NCBI GenBank assembly: GCA_942493375.1
Contig: OW818698.1
Location: 806,001-870,000 of the forward strand
Origin: G942493375 sp942493375
Lineage (GTDB): Bacteria; Armatimonadota; UBA5829
Direction: 5' to 3'
DNA length: 64,000 nucleotides
Of the stretch, positions 1-9,013 are shown one piece after another (the first letter of the stretch is position 1; every line of letters begins with the position of its first letter). The notes beneath the pieces were generated by a model, which was given only the letters and a program-made list of their open reading frames with translations, did not search any database and had not been told where the DNA came from. Position numbers and translations under genes: made by a program.

Positions 1-1
1 C

Positions 2-2608
2 AATGGGGCCTGCTTTAATATAGGGGGGATACTGGAATCGGTTGAACTATTGCTCACCCCACAGGTCAGAATTACTGACATCTACGCCAATCCGGATTGC
101 AGGACCGGCACCATACATGTTCAAGCAACTGTGATTAACTCCGGAACGGATTCACTGACGTGCCAGGTGCAGTTTGTTGCAGCTCCAGCTATTAGGGGGG
201 ATGATTCTAATCTGTGCAAGTTCGAACGAGTGATACCAGCAGGCGAAAGTATAATCGAAACTGATATCCGGATCAATGAACCCAGGCTTTGGGATTTGGA
301 GGATCCGTTTCTGTATAGGGTTACTGTCAGACTGTGCATGCCGGATGATTCAACCGACGAAAGATCGGTCCGGTGCGGGTTTAGGGATTTTCGGGTAGAG
401 AATGGTTTCTTCCGGTTGAATGGCAGACGTGTATTCTTGAAAGGATCTCTCACTATAAATTGCTGCCCTGGAGGGGGGATAACGTCTCCGACTCCTGACA
501 ATGATATGCTGCGAAGGGATATGATATATGCCAAGGCCCTGGGTTTCAACTCAATCAGATTCATAGCCCAGGCAGCGCAGCCATATGTACTGGATATCTG
601 TGATGAAATAGGACTGATGGTGCACGAGGAATCACGAGCTGGCTGGTTCCTGGCAGACTCCGAGCACATGCCCAGGCGGTACGACCAGTCATACGCAGAG
701 ATGATAATCCGAGACCGCAACCACCCTTGTATTACAATGTGGGGACTGCTCAATGAGACTAAAAACACTCCCACATACCAGCATGCGAAAGCCTGTCTCC
801 CGCTTATCAGGGAACTGGACAATACCCGGCTGGTGCTGCTGGACAGTGGGAGGTGGGATACAGAACTGGGAACCGGGTCTGTTTCCAACCCCGGAAGCGC
901 TGAGTGGGAATATGTCTGGGGGGCTGAAGAACCAAACGGTGGGACAGCAGAGTTCCAGCCATTGGTGGGGATATGCGGAGAGTTCGCCGGGGATATCCAT
1001 TTCTACCCTATAGTTCCACCGAACGAGGTTTCAGACAATTTTGTAAGGAACCTTGGGAAAGATACCAAACCTGTATTCCTGTCTGAATACGGAATCGGCA
1101 GCCAGATGAATACCATCCGGGACTATAGAAAATGCATGGAAGCGGGTCTGAACCCCAATACTGAAGATGTCGTCCTGTTGAAGCAAATGTCAGAGCGGTA
1201 CATAGCAGACTGGAATCGGCTGGGTTTTGATTGGACCTATGCATTCCCGGAAGACATGCTGCAGCACAGCCAGGTTCTATCTTCACACTGGAGGACTCAG
1301 AACTTCAACCTTGTCAGGTCAAATCCAAAAATCGCAGGATACAGTCTGACCAGCATGATAGATGATGTAATGACCGGCTCAGGCATTTGGACATTTTGGC
1401 GTGAGATAAAACAGGGGATGCTCGAAGCTGTGAGCGATGGCTGGGCTCCCCTGCGCTGGTGCCTGTTCGTCAAACCGACCCACGTTTACTCCGGAAGAGA
1501 ATTTGAAGTTGAAGCAGTCATTGCCAGTGAAGATGTTCTCAAACCAGGCGATTACCCGGTCTGTGTCAGAATAACTGGAGCAGCAGGATTAGTCTGGGAG
1601 CACAAGAGCACACTTCATATACCTGAAACTAAACCAGGTGAAGACGCGCCCATTACATGGCAGGTGATGCGTGAAAACATCACTCTCAACGTCCCTGAAG
1701 GGAAATACAAACTGCATGCCAGCATGGAAAACGCTGCGCCGTGTGCAGGATGCATCAGATTCTACATATCAGAATCTGCCAATTACCCGAAAGTGGAATC
1801 TGCCGTAACCCTCTGGGGAATTGATTCCAAAACGGAGAATTGGCTGCACTTGCAGGGTGTTTCTACAACTAAATTCGAAGATCCAGCACCTGAGAACAGA
1901 GAAGTCATACTAATCGGAGATTCTATCGTACTGGCGGATAACTTGAATGGCTGGATAGAAATCGCCAGTCGAATTACTCAGGGCAGCACCGCAGTTTTTG
2001 CTTCTCCTAAAGCATTTAGCCGCAAAACCGACCGGCCAGAGCCCGATCCAGTAGGCTGGCTGCCACTTGAAAACAAAGGCAGGTGTTATGACTTCCACGA
2101 TTGGTTGTATCACAAAGAAACCGTCGGTAAATATCATCCCATTTTTGAGGGTCTTCCATCCAAAAGCATACTGGACTGGGACTACTATGGGCAGGTGATA
2201 TCCCACACTATCCTGGAGGGCCAGGACACCCCGGACGACACTGCAGCAGCTGCATTCGCAGTAGGTTACTGCAGCGACAACGGCAAAGGAGGAGGCTACG
2301 CATACGGAACAGTAATCTGCTCCTACAATTTAGGTTCCGGCAGGTTCATAATCAACGCTCTAAACATCCTGGATAACCTGGATATAAACCCAGCAGCAGA
2401 TCGACTGTTGCTCAACTTAATAAACCACGCATCAGAATGTAATCAAGAACCAATTTCTGATCTTCCAGCCGATTTCGAAGACATACTAAAGAAGATCGGA
2501 TACACCGAATGGAAAGGTTGTCATTCTGAACGCAGTGAAGAATCTAGTTCAAATGCTGACGAAAATGAATCTGATTTTCCTTTGCAATTCTTCCCGGACG
2601 CTCAATGA
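2..2608 (+). CDS. Glycoside hydrolase family 2 protein (5' end outside window)
   Basis: The reading frame is open to the left edge, so the gene is 5'-truncated and the TTG at 50 is not its start. The family is GH2 (retaining beta-galactosidase, mannosidase or glucuronidase type). Visible are the immunoglobulin-like domain, then the barrel with the acid/base Glu in WGLLNE (codon 755-757) and the probable nucleophile Glu in FLSEYGIGS (codon 1085-1087). The last ~250 residues (IGDSIVLADN, GSGRFIINALNIL) look like a class I amidotransferase-like/ThuA-like fold without obvious catalytic residues, sometimes appended to such enzymes. The extreme C-terminus CHSERSEESS is not protein homology: it is the translation of a dispersed DNA repeat that has extended the gene. 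It is convergent with norZ. Substrate cannot be fixed from sequence alone. Confidence 0.85.
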   Translation, partial: NGACFNIGGILESVELLLTPQVRITDIYANPDCRTGTIHVQATVINSGTDSLTCQVQFVAAPAIRGDDSNLCKFERVIPAGESIIETDIRINEPRLWDLEDPFLYRVTVRLCMPDDSTDERSVRCGFRDFRVENGFFRLNGRRVFLKGSLTINCCPGGGITSPTPDNDMLRRDMIYAKALGFNSIRFIAQAAQPYVLDICDEIGLMVHEESRAGWFLADSEHMPRRYDQSYAEMIIRDRNHPCITMWGLLNETKNTPTYQHAKACLPLIRELDNTRLVLLDSGRWDTELGTGSVSNPGSAEWEYVWGAEEPNGGTAEFQPLVGICGEFAGDIHFYPIVPPNEVSDNFVRNLGKDTKPVFLSEYGIGSQMNTIRDYRKCMEAGLNPNTEDVVLLKQMSERYIADWNRLGFDWTYAFPEDMLQHSQVLSSHWRTQNFNLVRSNPKIAGYSLTSMIDDVMTGSGIWTFWREIKQGMLEAVSDGWAPLRWCLFVKPTHVYSGREFEVEAVIASEDVLKPGDYPVCVRITGAAGLVWEHKSTLHIPETKPGEDAPITWQVMRENITLNVPEGKYKLHASMENAAPCAGCIRFYISESANYPKVESAVTLWGIDSKTENWLHLQGVSTTKFEDPAPENREVILIGDSIVLADNLNGWIEIASRITQGSTAVFASPKAFSRKTDRPEPDPVGWLPLENKGRCYDFHDWLYHKETVGKYHPIFEGLPSKSILDWDYYGQVISHTILEGQDTPDDTAAAAFAVGYCSDNGKGGGYAYGTVICSYNLGSGRFIINALNILDNLDINPAADRLLLNLINHASECNQEPISDLPADFEDILKKIGYTEWKGCHSERSEESSSNADENESDFPLQFFPDAQ
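2519..2545 (+). repeat. Dispersed 27-bp repeat inside the 3' end of the GH2 gene
   Basis: Reads TGTCATTCTGAACGCAGTGA and then AGAATCT. The same element, with a few substitutions, occurs three times at 8865-8984. Here it lies in frame and encodes the tail CHSERSEES of the upstream glycosidase. Confidence 0.8.
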
Positions 2609-2632
2609 ATGGAATCGAACTTCAACCCGTAG

Positions 2633-2654
2633 GGGAGACCCTCAGCGGTCTCCC
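2633..2654. terminator. Hairpin between convergent GH2 and norZ genes
   Basis: Perfect 8-bp stem GGGAGACC / GGTCTCCC with the 6-nt loop CTCAGC, overlapping the norZ stop codon. It lies between two convergent genes and probably ends transcription from one or both sides. There is no clear T-tract, so strength is uncertain. Confidence 0.5.
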
Positions 2655-4975
2655 TCGTCATATATCTGCGTAAATTCTTCTGTTTGGGCTCCGTCCGGGA
2701 GTTTGGGGTAGCGATTTCGCTCCTGGAACATTCTTATGGCCAGATAGACTACCGGTAGTATGCCTCCGACAATGAACAGCATATCACCTGGCAATCTGAG
2801 CCATTCGAACAATTTTACGCTTGACTGGGCGAAGAACTCAGGTTCTCTTGCGTGCCAGTAACCATTGTTGAAACTGTCGAACAGTTGGATTATTCCGATA
2901 GGGAAAAGGTTCACAAACATCATCCACAAGAGCCCTATGTTAAGGCTCCAGAAAGAGACTTTCATCGCCATTTCGCTTTTTCGGTCGCGTGGAATGAAAT
3001 ATCTGGCAACAAACATTAAAAATCCGATTGCCAGCATCCCGTAAACTCCCATCATTGCGCCGTGTGCATGGTTTGCAGTGAACTGAGTGCCTATCTCGTA
3101 GTAACTTACAATAGGCAGGTTGATCAGGAATCCGAACACTCCGGCTCCCAGGAAATTCCAGAATCCGACTGCTATCAGGAACATCACTGCCCATTTGTGT
3201 GGAAAATCGGCGGATGAAGAAGACATTGCGCTTTCTTTTGATTTCCAGCTGCCAAGCTTCATAAACTGCCATGCTTCGACGGTTAGCAGCATCAGCGGAA
3301 TAACTTCCATCGCAGAGAAGAATGCCCCTAATGCCATATGTATCGCTGGAGATCCGCTGAAGTAGAGGTGGTGCATCGTTCCGATGACTCCACCTACCGA
3401 ATAGATAATGATATCCAGGTACACAACGCGAGTCGCTGTTTTCTGAGTTACAACTCCCAGCAGCACGAATATGTACGCGACTACAATCGTTGTGAATAGT
3501 TCCAGGAAGTCTTCAACCCACAGATGCACCACCCAGAACCGCCAGAAGTCCATAACTGCAAAGTTGGTGATTTTCCCGAATACCATACCTACCGCATAGA
3601 ATGCAGGAATGGATATTGCGCTGTATAAGAGGAGATAAGGCAGATTCCCGGGATGTTCTCCCGCGAGACGACTTCGCAAGCCTCTCACTAGAATCACTAC
3701 CCATAACACCATCCCAATAGTAAGCAGGATCTGCCAGAGCCTCCCAAGGTCAAGATATTCCCAACCCTGCGAACCGACCCAGAACCATGGTCCACTGGTT
3801 TTGATATAGTCTTTCAAGCTGGCAGCCTCTCCAAGCAGACTTCCAATCACAACCAGCACAACCGCACCAAAGAGTGCAATTGCCAGTTTGTCCTGATGCT
3901 TAGGCTCCCGACGGGCAATCATAGGGGTAATGAAAATACCGATCGCAAGGAAACTCGCTGAAACAAAGAATAGTGCAAGCTGCAGGTGCCACATTCTACT
4001 CAGGTTGTAGGGCAGCCACTGCGCAATGTTCACTCCATAAAATCCGGCTGGTTCTGCGTGGTAATGGGCGTTGACACCCCCGAGAAGTCCCTGGGCTAAA
4101 AATAGTCCGGATACAACCAGGAAATACCAGGCAGTGGCGCGCTGTGATGGTGTAAGCCTTACAAGTTCCGGAGCTTTAAACTTCAGCCTGGCATCCGGTT
4201 CCTCTTCTACAGAGTGATGCCAGCCCAGGATGTTATACTTACCAAATATAAACAGCATCAGTCCTATTCCACCAAGTAGAGCTACCAGACTTAGCACACT
4301 CCAGATGAATGACTGTGCTGTAGGATAATTGCCTGCGTTAGGTTCGTATGGCCAGTTGTTGGTATAGGAGTAGTCAGCGCCTGGTCGTGCGGCAGATGAA
4401 GTCCATGCTGCCCACGAGAAGTATGCAGTCAGCTTGTGTATATCTTTCGGGTCAGAAATATGCGGCCGTTGAAGCCCCCGTTGTGAAGAGGGTTCGCTGA
4501 ACCATTTAGTATAGTAATCTATTAGCACATTAAATCCGTAGGCTTGACCGGGGGAATACACCAGAGTCTGTGTGGTTGAATCGTACCGGTTCCGCTTGAA
4601 CTCCTCCTTTACCCGAGCCTGTATATCCGGAGATATGCCTTTACCCTGTCCGTAGAACTGGATGGCGGCTTCAGTCGATTTATGCAGATATTGAGCAGTG
4701 AAATCTGGTCCCAGGTAGGCGCCGTGCCCGAATAGAGTCCCGAATTCCATGAGACCATATTTCTGGAACAGGTGCTGGCCTTCCATAACATCACTACCGG
4801 TGAACAAGACATCCCCGTTCTCACCAACTACTTTATCCGGGATAGGAGGATGCTCGTTGTAGATAACACGGGCAAGGAATCCGAGCACACCAAACCCGAA
4901 TATGAATGTCAGGATGGCAACCTGCAACCAACGGGAAGATATCAGCATTTCACGCCGCGGAAGATCATCGCTCAT
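2642..4975 (-). CDS. norZ: Quinol-dependent nitric oxide reductase (qNOR)
   Basis: Single-subunit NO reductase that reduces 2 NO to N2O with electrons from membrane quinol; member of the haem-copper oxidase superfamily, cytoplasmic membrane. The N-terminal extension fuses the NorC-like soluble region (GDVLFTGSDVMEGQHLFQKY) to about 14 membrane segments of the NorB core. Counting from the GTG at 4978, expected ligands are present: His331 (HLQLALFF) and His639 for low-spin haem b, His637 for haem b3 (NHAHG), His485 in HLWVE and His536/His537 (MHH) for the non-haem iron, with the nearby Glu489. I place the start at the ATG at 4975, not the GTG at 4978, because GGAGG lies 5 nt before the ATG but only 2 nt before the GTG. 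Length (777 aa) is normal for qNOR. No NsrR, NorR or DNR regulator gene is next to it. Confidence 0.95.
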   Translation of the reverse strand: MSDDLPRREMLISSRWLQVAILTFIFGFGVLGFLARVIYNEHPPIPDKVVGENGDVLFTGSDVMEGQHLFQKYGLMEFGTLFGHGAYLGPDFTAQYLHKSTEAAIQFYGQGKGISPDIQARVKEEFKRNRYDSTTQTLVYSPGQAYGFNVLIDYYTKWFSEPSSQRGLQRPHISDPKDIHKLTAYFSWAAWTSSAARPGADYSYTNNWPYEPNAGNYPTAQSFIWSVLSLVALLGGIGLMLFIFGKYNILGWHHSVEEEPDARLKFKAPELVRLTPSQRATAWYFLVVSGLFLAQGLLGGVNAHYHAEPAGFYGVNIAQWLPYNLSRMWHLQLALFFVSASFLAIGIFITPMIARREPKHQDKLAIALFGAVVLVVIGSLLGEAASLKDYIKTSGPWFWVGSQGWEYLDLGRLWQILLTIGMVLWVVILVRGLRSRLAGEHPGNLPYLLLYSAISIPAFYAVGMVFGKITNFAVMDFWRFWVVHLWVEDFLELFTTIVVAYIFVLLGVVTQKTATRVVYLDIIIYSVGGVIGTMHHLYFSGSPAIHMALGAFFSAMEVIPLMLLTVEAWQFMKLGSWKSKESAMSSSSADFPHKWAVMFLIAVGFWNFLGAGVFGFLINLPIVSYYEIGTQFTANHAHGAMMGVYGMLAIGFLMFVARYFIPRDRKSEMAMKVSFWSLNIGLLWMMFVNLFPIGIIQLFDSFNNGYWHAREPEFFAQSSVKLFEWLRLPGDMLFIVGGILPVVYLAIRMFQERNRYPKLPDGAQTEEFTQIYDEGDR

Positions 4976-5129
4976 CACAACCTCCGGATGTCAGCATAAT
5001 TGAACCTTATGTTCTTACCCATTATGCAGCTGAAGGTATCTATAAAATTGCTAATTCATCCGTTAGTTATATATCTACCCCGGTTCTCCGGACATCCATG
5101 TCCGTTATTCTTTTGGATTGTCTGACTCA

Positions 5130-6269
5130 TCAGTCTAGAGTAACCACTGGTGATTTCCCGCGAGCAAGCTGGGTTATGTGTTTACTGTTAAGGTCCATCG
5201 CCATTATTCTCCCACTTAACTCCCATACAACGATATCACCAGGTAAAACAGTTGGACGGTGGCTAAAAGCTACTATAAAGTTGGTTTCCAGACCATAACA
5301 AGTCTCTGTATTCGACTTTTTATTGCGGATGCGAAGCCCTTCTGCAGCCCAGTCTCCAGTCGTAACGAAATAATCCACATCAGATGGTTTTCTAAAATCT
5401 ATTGCATAGCAGAAATCTTTGCTAGTAGAATTCTGCTGCTTTAAGCCGTCATAACCATAAAACACATCAGTTGTTGATTTTGAAAAATCATTGGCCAGAT
5501 CCTCTGATTTATCCCAGTCTCCGCTGCTATCCATTGTACATAAATCCCACATGCCGGTATTCTTGTTCGCACGGGCAAATAAATACTTGTTATTAGAGTC
5601 TATATCAAGTGAAGCGTGGATAAGAACCGTATCGTGTTTGCCTTCCAGAGTCATCTTGTGGACTGCATGACTTGCATCATCATAGTAGTATATATGTCCC
5701 GTTCTACCTTTGAGAAATGAAGCAGACTGGTCATAGACCGTTTTTGTGAGAATGCTGATACCACCAAAAAGAAACATCAGTATCATCATTACTGTGTATG
5801 AGACCAGATTGATCACTGTTGATGCCTTTATTGCCTTTAACCATGGCTTCTCAACTGGTTCTATTGATTTTATATAGACATTGCGGATAAAAGGCCACTC
5901 TATCAAGACAGTAATTATAAATACCACTACTACAGACACAAACAGTAGCAGTTTGAGCGTGGAAAACGGTATAGTGCTGTCGTCCTTTAAACCACAAGCA
6001 ATGATTAACAGATAATGCAGCATATATCCGGCAATAACTGAAACATAGTTAGCGCCAATCATTATGCCGCAGGCAGATCCTTTTGGCGATTTCCATACGC
6101 GAGCTAGAATTAGGCCTTCAATCACTCCAAAAATTGCACTACCCAGCAGCACTTGTAATGTAGTAAACCACATCAGAGACATTCCGGCATTGGCACATGC
6201 TGGAACAGCGATCAATAGGAATAATACAGAAAGAATGCCTGCGTTTTTATAAACGTCTGATTTGCACAC
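5130..6269 (-). CDS. Polytopic membrane protein with C-terminal propeller-like domain, function unknown
   Basis: Not recognised. GTG start with a good ribosome site (AAAGGAG, 7 nt upstream). The first half has about five hydrophobic segments (e.g. LLLFVSVVVVFIITVLIEW near residues 105-125 and a last one near 155-175). The second half (from about 190) is soluble and reads like repeated strand pairs (GHIYYYDDASHAVHKMTL, NKYLFARANKNTGMWDLC, RIMAMDLNSKHITQL), similar to TolB/DUF5050-type propeller blades. It begins 12 nt after the stop of the GH20 C-terminal part on the same strand, so it is probably co-transcribed with it. It ends 151 nt before norZ on the same strand. A link with NO reduction is only positional. 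Confidence 0.55.
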   Translation of the reverse strand: MCKSDVYKNAGILSVLFLLIAVPACANAGMSLMWFTTLQVLLGSAIFGVIEGLILARVWKSPKGSACGIMIGANYVSVIAGYMLHYLLIIACGLKDDSTIPFSTLKLLLFVSVVVVFIITVLIEWPFIRNVYIKSIEPVEKPWLKAIKASTVINLVSYTVMMILMFLFGGISILTKTVYDQSASFLKGRTGHIYYYDDASHAVHKMTLEGKHDTVLIHASLDIDSNNKYLFARANKNTGMWDLCTMDSSGDWDKSEDLANDFSKSTTDVFYGYDGLKQQNSTSKDFCYAIDFRKPSDVDYFVTTGDWAAEGLRIRNKKSNTETCYGLETNFIVAFSHRPTVLPGDIVVWELSGRIMAMDLNSKHITQLARGKSPVVTLD

Positions 6270-6281
6270 TGTTTTGCTCCT

Positions 6282-6923
6282 TTAGAGTCCTATACTTTCG
6301 GGTTTCGGTATGGGTAATTCTTTGTAGGACTTTAGTCTGTTGACCATATTATCGATAGATCCGGAGACTGCAATGGCATCCTTTACATCGTTGGGGGATG
6401 CGCCTCGTTGGTCTCTTGCCTGTTCTAACCCTTTCACCACAAGCGCATAGTCGTTTTTTAGAGGTAAAAGAGTATTAATCGCAATCTGTATAAGTCCGGA
6501 TGCTTTCTTCTTATTCGACTTCCGTAAAGTCTGCGCTTGCCTGTAAAGCTTCATAACTCTATCAATCGCCAGGATCTTCTTCGCAGAAGTCCTGTAAATA
6601 TAAACAGTCGTCTCCATCGCTTCCAGAGTCACCTGGTTGCTGGTCACTTCCGATTTTATGTTAGTAATGTATTTCAGCATCTCATCCGAATTCCGGACCA
6701 TCTCCGGTGCACCTGCAACCAGAGTAGGCCAGTGCAACCCGGATTCCTTTTTTAAGTTTTGGAGCTTCGTCCAGAATATCCATGCTGCTCCTGAACCATT
6801 TGCCCACTGTACGGGAGCGTTTTTTTTCAAGTTCTCCAGATGGAACAGCTTGCGGATTGGGGTTGAGTCAGCATTTTTTAATCCGAACCAGTGCTGGGCG
6901 AAAGCTCTCTGGAATGCATCCTC
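6282..6923 (-). pseudogene. C-terminal part of GH20 hexosaminidase, out of frame with the N-terminal part
   Basis: This frame starts in mid-gene with no start or ribosome site at the join and continues the GH20 protein: after the shift it reads EDAFQRAFAQHWFGLKNAD, RKLFHLENLKKNAPVQW and then a helical tail (YRQAQTLRKSNKKKA). The EDAFQRAFAQHWFG segment is the normal continuation of the GH20 barrel end (SGYCGWNSNAW). Removing one G from the GGGG run (C run at 6923-6926 on the plus strand) joins the two frames into an enzyme of about 847 residues. So this is either a true +1 frameshift mutation, a slippage site, or a sequencing error. Confidence 0.8.
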
Positions 6924-8826
6924 CCCAAGCGTTGGAGTTCCATCCGCAGTAGCCGGAATAGATCAGTCCATACAAATGGTTCTCAAGCTGGGATCCATAG
7001 CCCAATTCACAGGTGCAAGCGCACGAACCTGACACACCTTTCTCTACTCCATATCTGGTGAAGTTTCTGATGGAGCCGAATGATACTCCGTTGTCAGGAT
7101 TGACCATTGCGTAAGCCAACACTCCCGGAGCTACAAAGACCTTTGAGAACCCGGCTTCCTGGAGTCTGGGGACTGTGGGATAGTCAGGGAGAGGGTCGTA
7201 GTTCCATTCCATTACTACAATATCTTTCGGAAGTAAATTGGCGTATTTGATTGTGATGTCATAATCAGTCACATCGCCGCGTCCACCGTGTGCTGCCCAG
7301 ATAATCATCGTCCGGCCGTGCTTCTTTGCCAGTTCATTGAGTTTTGTCACGTGCTGAGCATAAAGCCCACCCCACCCTATCTTCTCTATCTGGGCCTTGC
7401 ACTCCGGACACTTGCCGAAACCATCCTCGAACTCATCACAGCCCAAGTGAATAAACGTTGTCCCGTTGAATGCCTCCGTAAGTTCTCCGATCATGTCCTC
7501 CAACACCTGCCATGTCCGGGGATTGGATGTATCGAAGACCCAGGGGTTCCCATTCTCCCGCAGATCAGCAAACTCAGGATGAGATAGCAGCGCTGTGCCA
7601 TGCCCCAGGGCTTCAAGCTGAGGAACCACCTCAACGTGGTACTTTCGACCATACTCAGCCAGTTCACGAGCGCTTTCGGGGGTAAATGTGCCGGGTTTGC
7701 CTGTGAATGGATACTTGGCATATTTGAAGTCATCCTCCATATACAGCATCAGCTGATTGAGCTTAAACCGGGACATTTCGCGGATAATTCTCTTCAGATA
7801 TGGGATATTAATAGTCTGGAACCTGGCAACATCATACTGCACCATCCGGTATTCCAGACTGGGGTGATCCGATATCACTGCTCCGGTAACTACGGTATCT
7901 TTCCCCTGTTTACGCAGGAGCTGGATGACCGTTTGGACTGCATAGAACAAACCAGTGGATGAATGTGCTGATGCGTGGAATTTGCCGTCTGTTCTGAGTT
8001 TATATGACTGGTCACCGGACTGGTTGTCTGCATCATTTTGCAGGATGATATCTGCGTCTGAAGCTTTTTCTATTCCGATTCGAACCGGAAGCTTGGTCCC
8101 CATGATATTAGCTATTTCATCTCTGAGCAGTTCTGCGGTAAATTTGTCTTCAGGGGACTGTGATGAAACCAGGATATGTGTCTGAGCGGTGATTTTAAAA
8201 TCAGTCCCGGTCAGTGTGATTTGCTGGGGCATCGGGAGCAGATGGACGTTCTTTTCTCTGAACTGCTTTGCATCATCCAGGGCTTTTCTTAACTCGGGAG
8301 TGTCCTCTATAACCAGGGACCGAATTTTGTGCTCTCCATCAGGAGCATCGCGGTACATTGTCCAGGTGTCATCTCCCTCAACTCTGCAGGAAGCATAGAT
8401 ATCCAGGTACCCCCGCTTGATGTCCTCATCAGTCAGCCAGTCAGCTATCTCCAATGGAGTCCTGTTTGTGGATGCCAGGAAATAGAGATTGCAGGCTGGG
8501 CCATCGTATACCAGAGGACCGGCGGCGGAATCGCGCCTGAGTTGAAGCTGATAACTCTTCCCTGTTCCAGCCATAGGGACAATATTGTGGAAGTCCAGCC
8601 CGTACGATATGGGGCGTTTGTTTGGGATTTTATAACGGATTTGCACGGTCTTTTCATTAGAAATTGCTCCCAGGTGCCCTTCACCAATAGGAGAGGGAGG
8701 TAGTGTTCCATAACTCTTCACAAACCGGTTGATATCAATTCCGGTAAGGTCAAGGTGTGAAGCAACGCAAGGCATCGCACATACTCCTAATGCAATTAAT
8801 AGAAAAAGTAAGATAAGCAACCGCAT
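6868..8826 (-). CDS. Secreted GH20 beta-N-acetylhexosaminidase, N-terminal and catalytic part (frameshifted at the 3' end)
   Basis: Removes terminal GlcNAc or GalNAc from glycans by substrate-assisted catalysis. ATG start followed by a signal peptide (LLILLFLLIALGVCAMPCVA). Residues about 190-310 form the GH20 alpha/beta domain 2 and about 320-640 the barrel. The diagnostic Asp-Glu pair is in HLGCDEFEDG (Asp464, Glu465). The last 17 residues (GGCIPESFRPALVRIKKC) are out of frame, caused by one extra G near 6923-6926; the true sequence continues in the neighbouring frame down to 6282. The catalytic pair is upstream of the shift, but the barrel's last strand/helix would be lost, so activity of the short product is doubtful. 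Followed closely by the unknown membrane protein at 5130-6269. Confidence 0.9.
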   Translation of the reverse strand: MRLLILLFLLIALGVCAMPCVASHLDLTGIDINRFVKSYGTLPPSPIGEGHLGAISNEKTVQIRYKIPNKRPISYGLDFHNIVPMAGTGKSYQLQLRRDSAAGPLVYDGPACNLYFLASTNRTPLEIADWLTDEDIKRGYLDIYASCRVEGDDTWTMYRDAPDGEHKIRSLVIEDTPELRKALDDAKQFREKNVHLLPMPQQITLTGTDFKITAQTHILVSSQSPEDKFTAELLRDEIANIMGTKLPVRIGIEKASDADIILQNDADNQSGDQSYKLRTDGKFHASAHSSTGLFYAVQTVIQLLRKQGKDTVVTGAVISDHPSLEYRMVQYDVARFQTINIPYLKRIIREMSRFKLNQLMLYMEDDFKYAKYPFTGKPGTFTPESARELAEYGRKYHVEVVPQLEALGHGTALLSHPEFADLRENGNPWVFDTSNPRTWQVLEDMIGELTEAFNGTTFIHLGCDEFEDGFGKCPECKAQIEKIGWGGLYAQHVTKLNELAKKHGRTMIIWAAHGGRGDVTDYDITIKYANLLPKDIVVMEWNYDPLPDYPTVPRLQEAGFSKVFVAPGVLAYAMVNPDNGVSFGSIRNFTRYGVEKGVSGSCACTCELGYGSQLENHLYGLIYSGYCGWNSNAWGGCIPESFRPALVRIKKC

Positions 8827-8864
8827 AAATACTCCCGTTATAACAATTCCAAATCGTGAAATAA

Positions 8865-8984
8865 TGTCATTCTGAATGCAATGAAGAATCTCGTGAGTAT
8901 GTCATACTGAATGCAATGAAGAATCTCGGTATATGCGACGATTCCGGCTCCAAAAGCAGATTCTTCACTGCGTTCAGAATGACA
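8865..8984. repeat. Three copies of the 27-29 bp dispersed repeat, two direct and one inverted
   Basis: Copies at 8865-8893 and 8900-8928 (TGTCATWCTGAATGCAATGA core) are direct repeats; the copy at 8958-8984 is inverted and matches the version at 2519-2545. The second and third copies face each other with ~29 nt between them and can form a long imperfect hairpin. The block lies in the 187-nt gap between the GH20 and GH38 genes. Confidence 0.8.
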
Positions 8985-9013
8985 AGGTTTGCAAGGTTTG
9001 CATGGTGCGTAGT

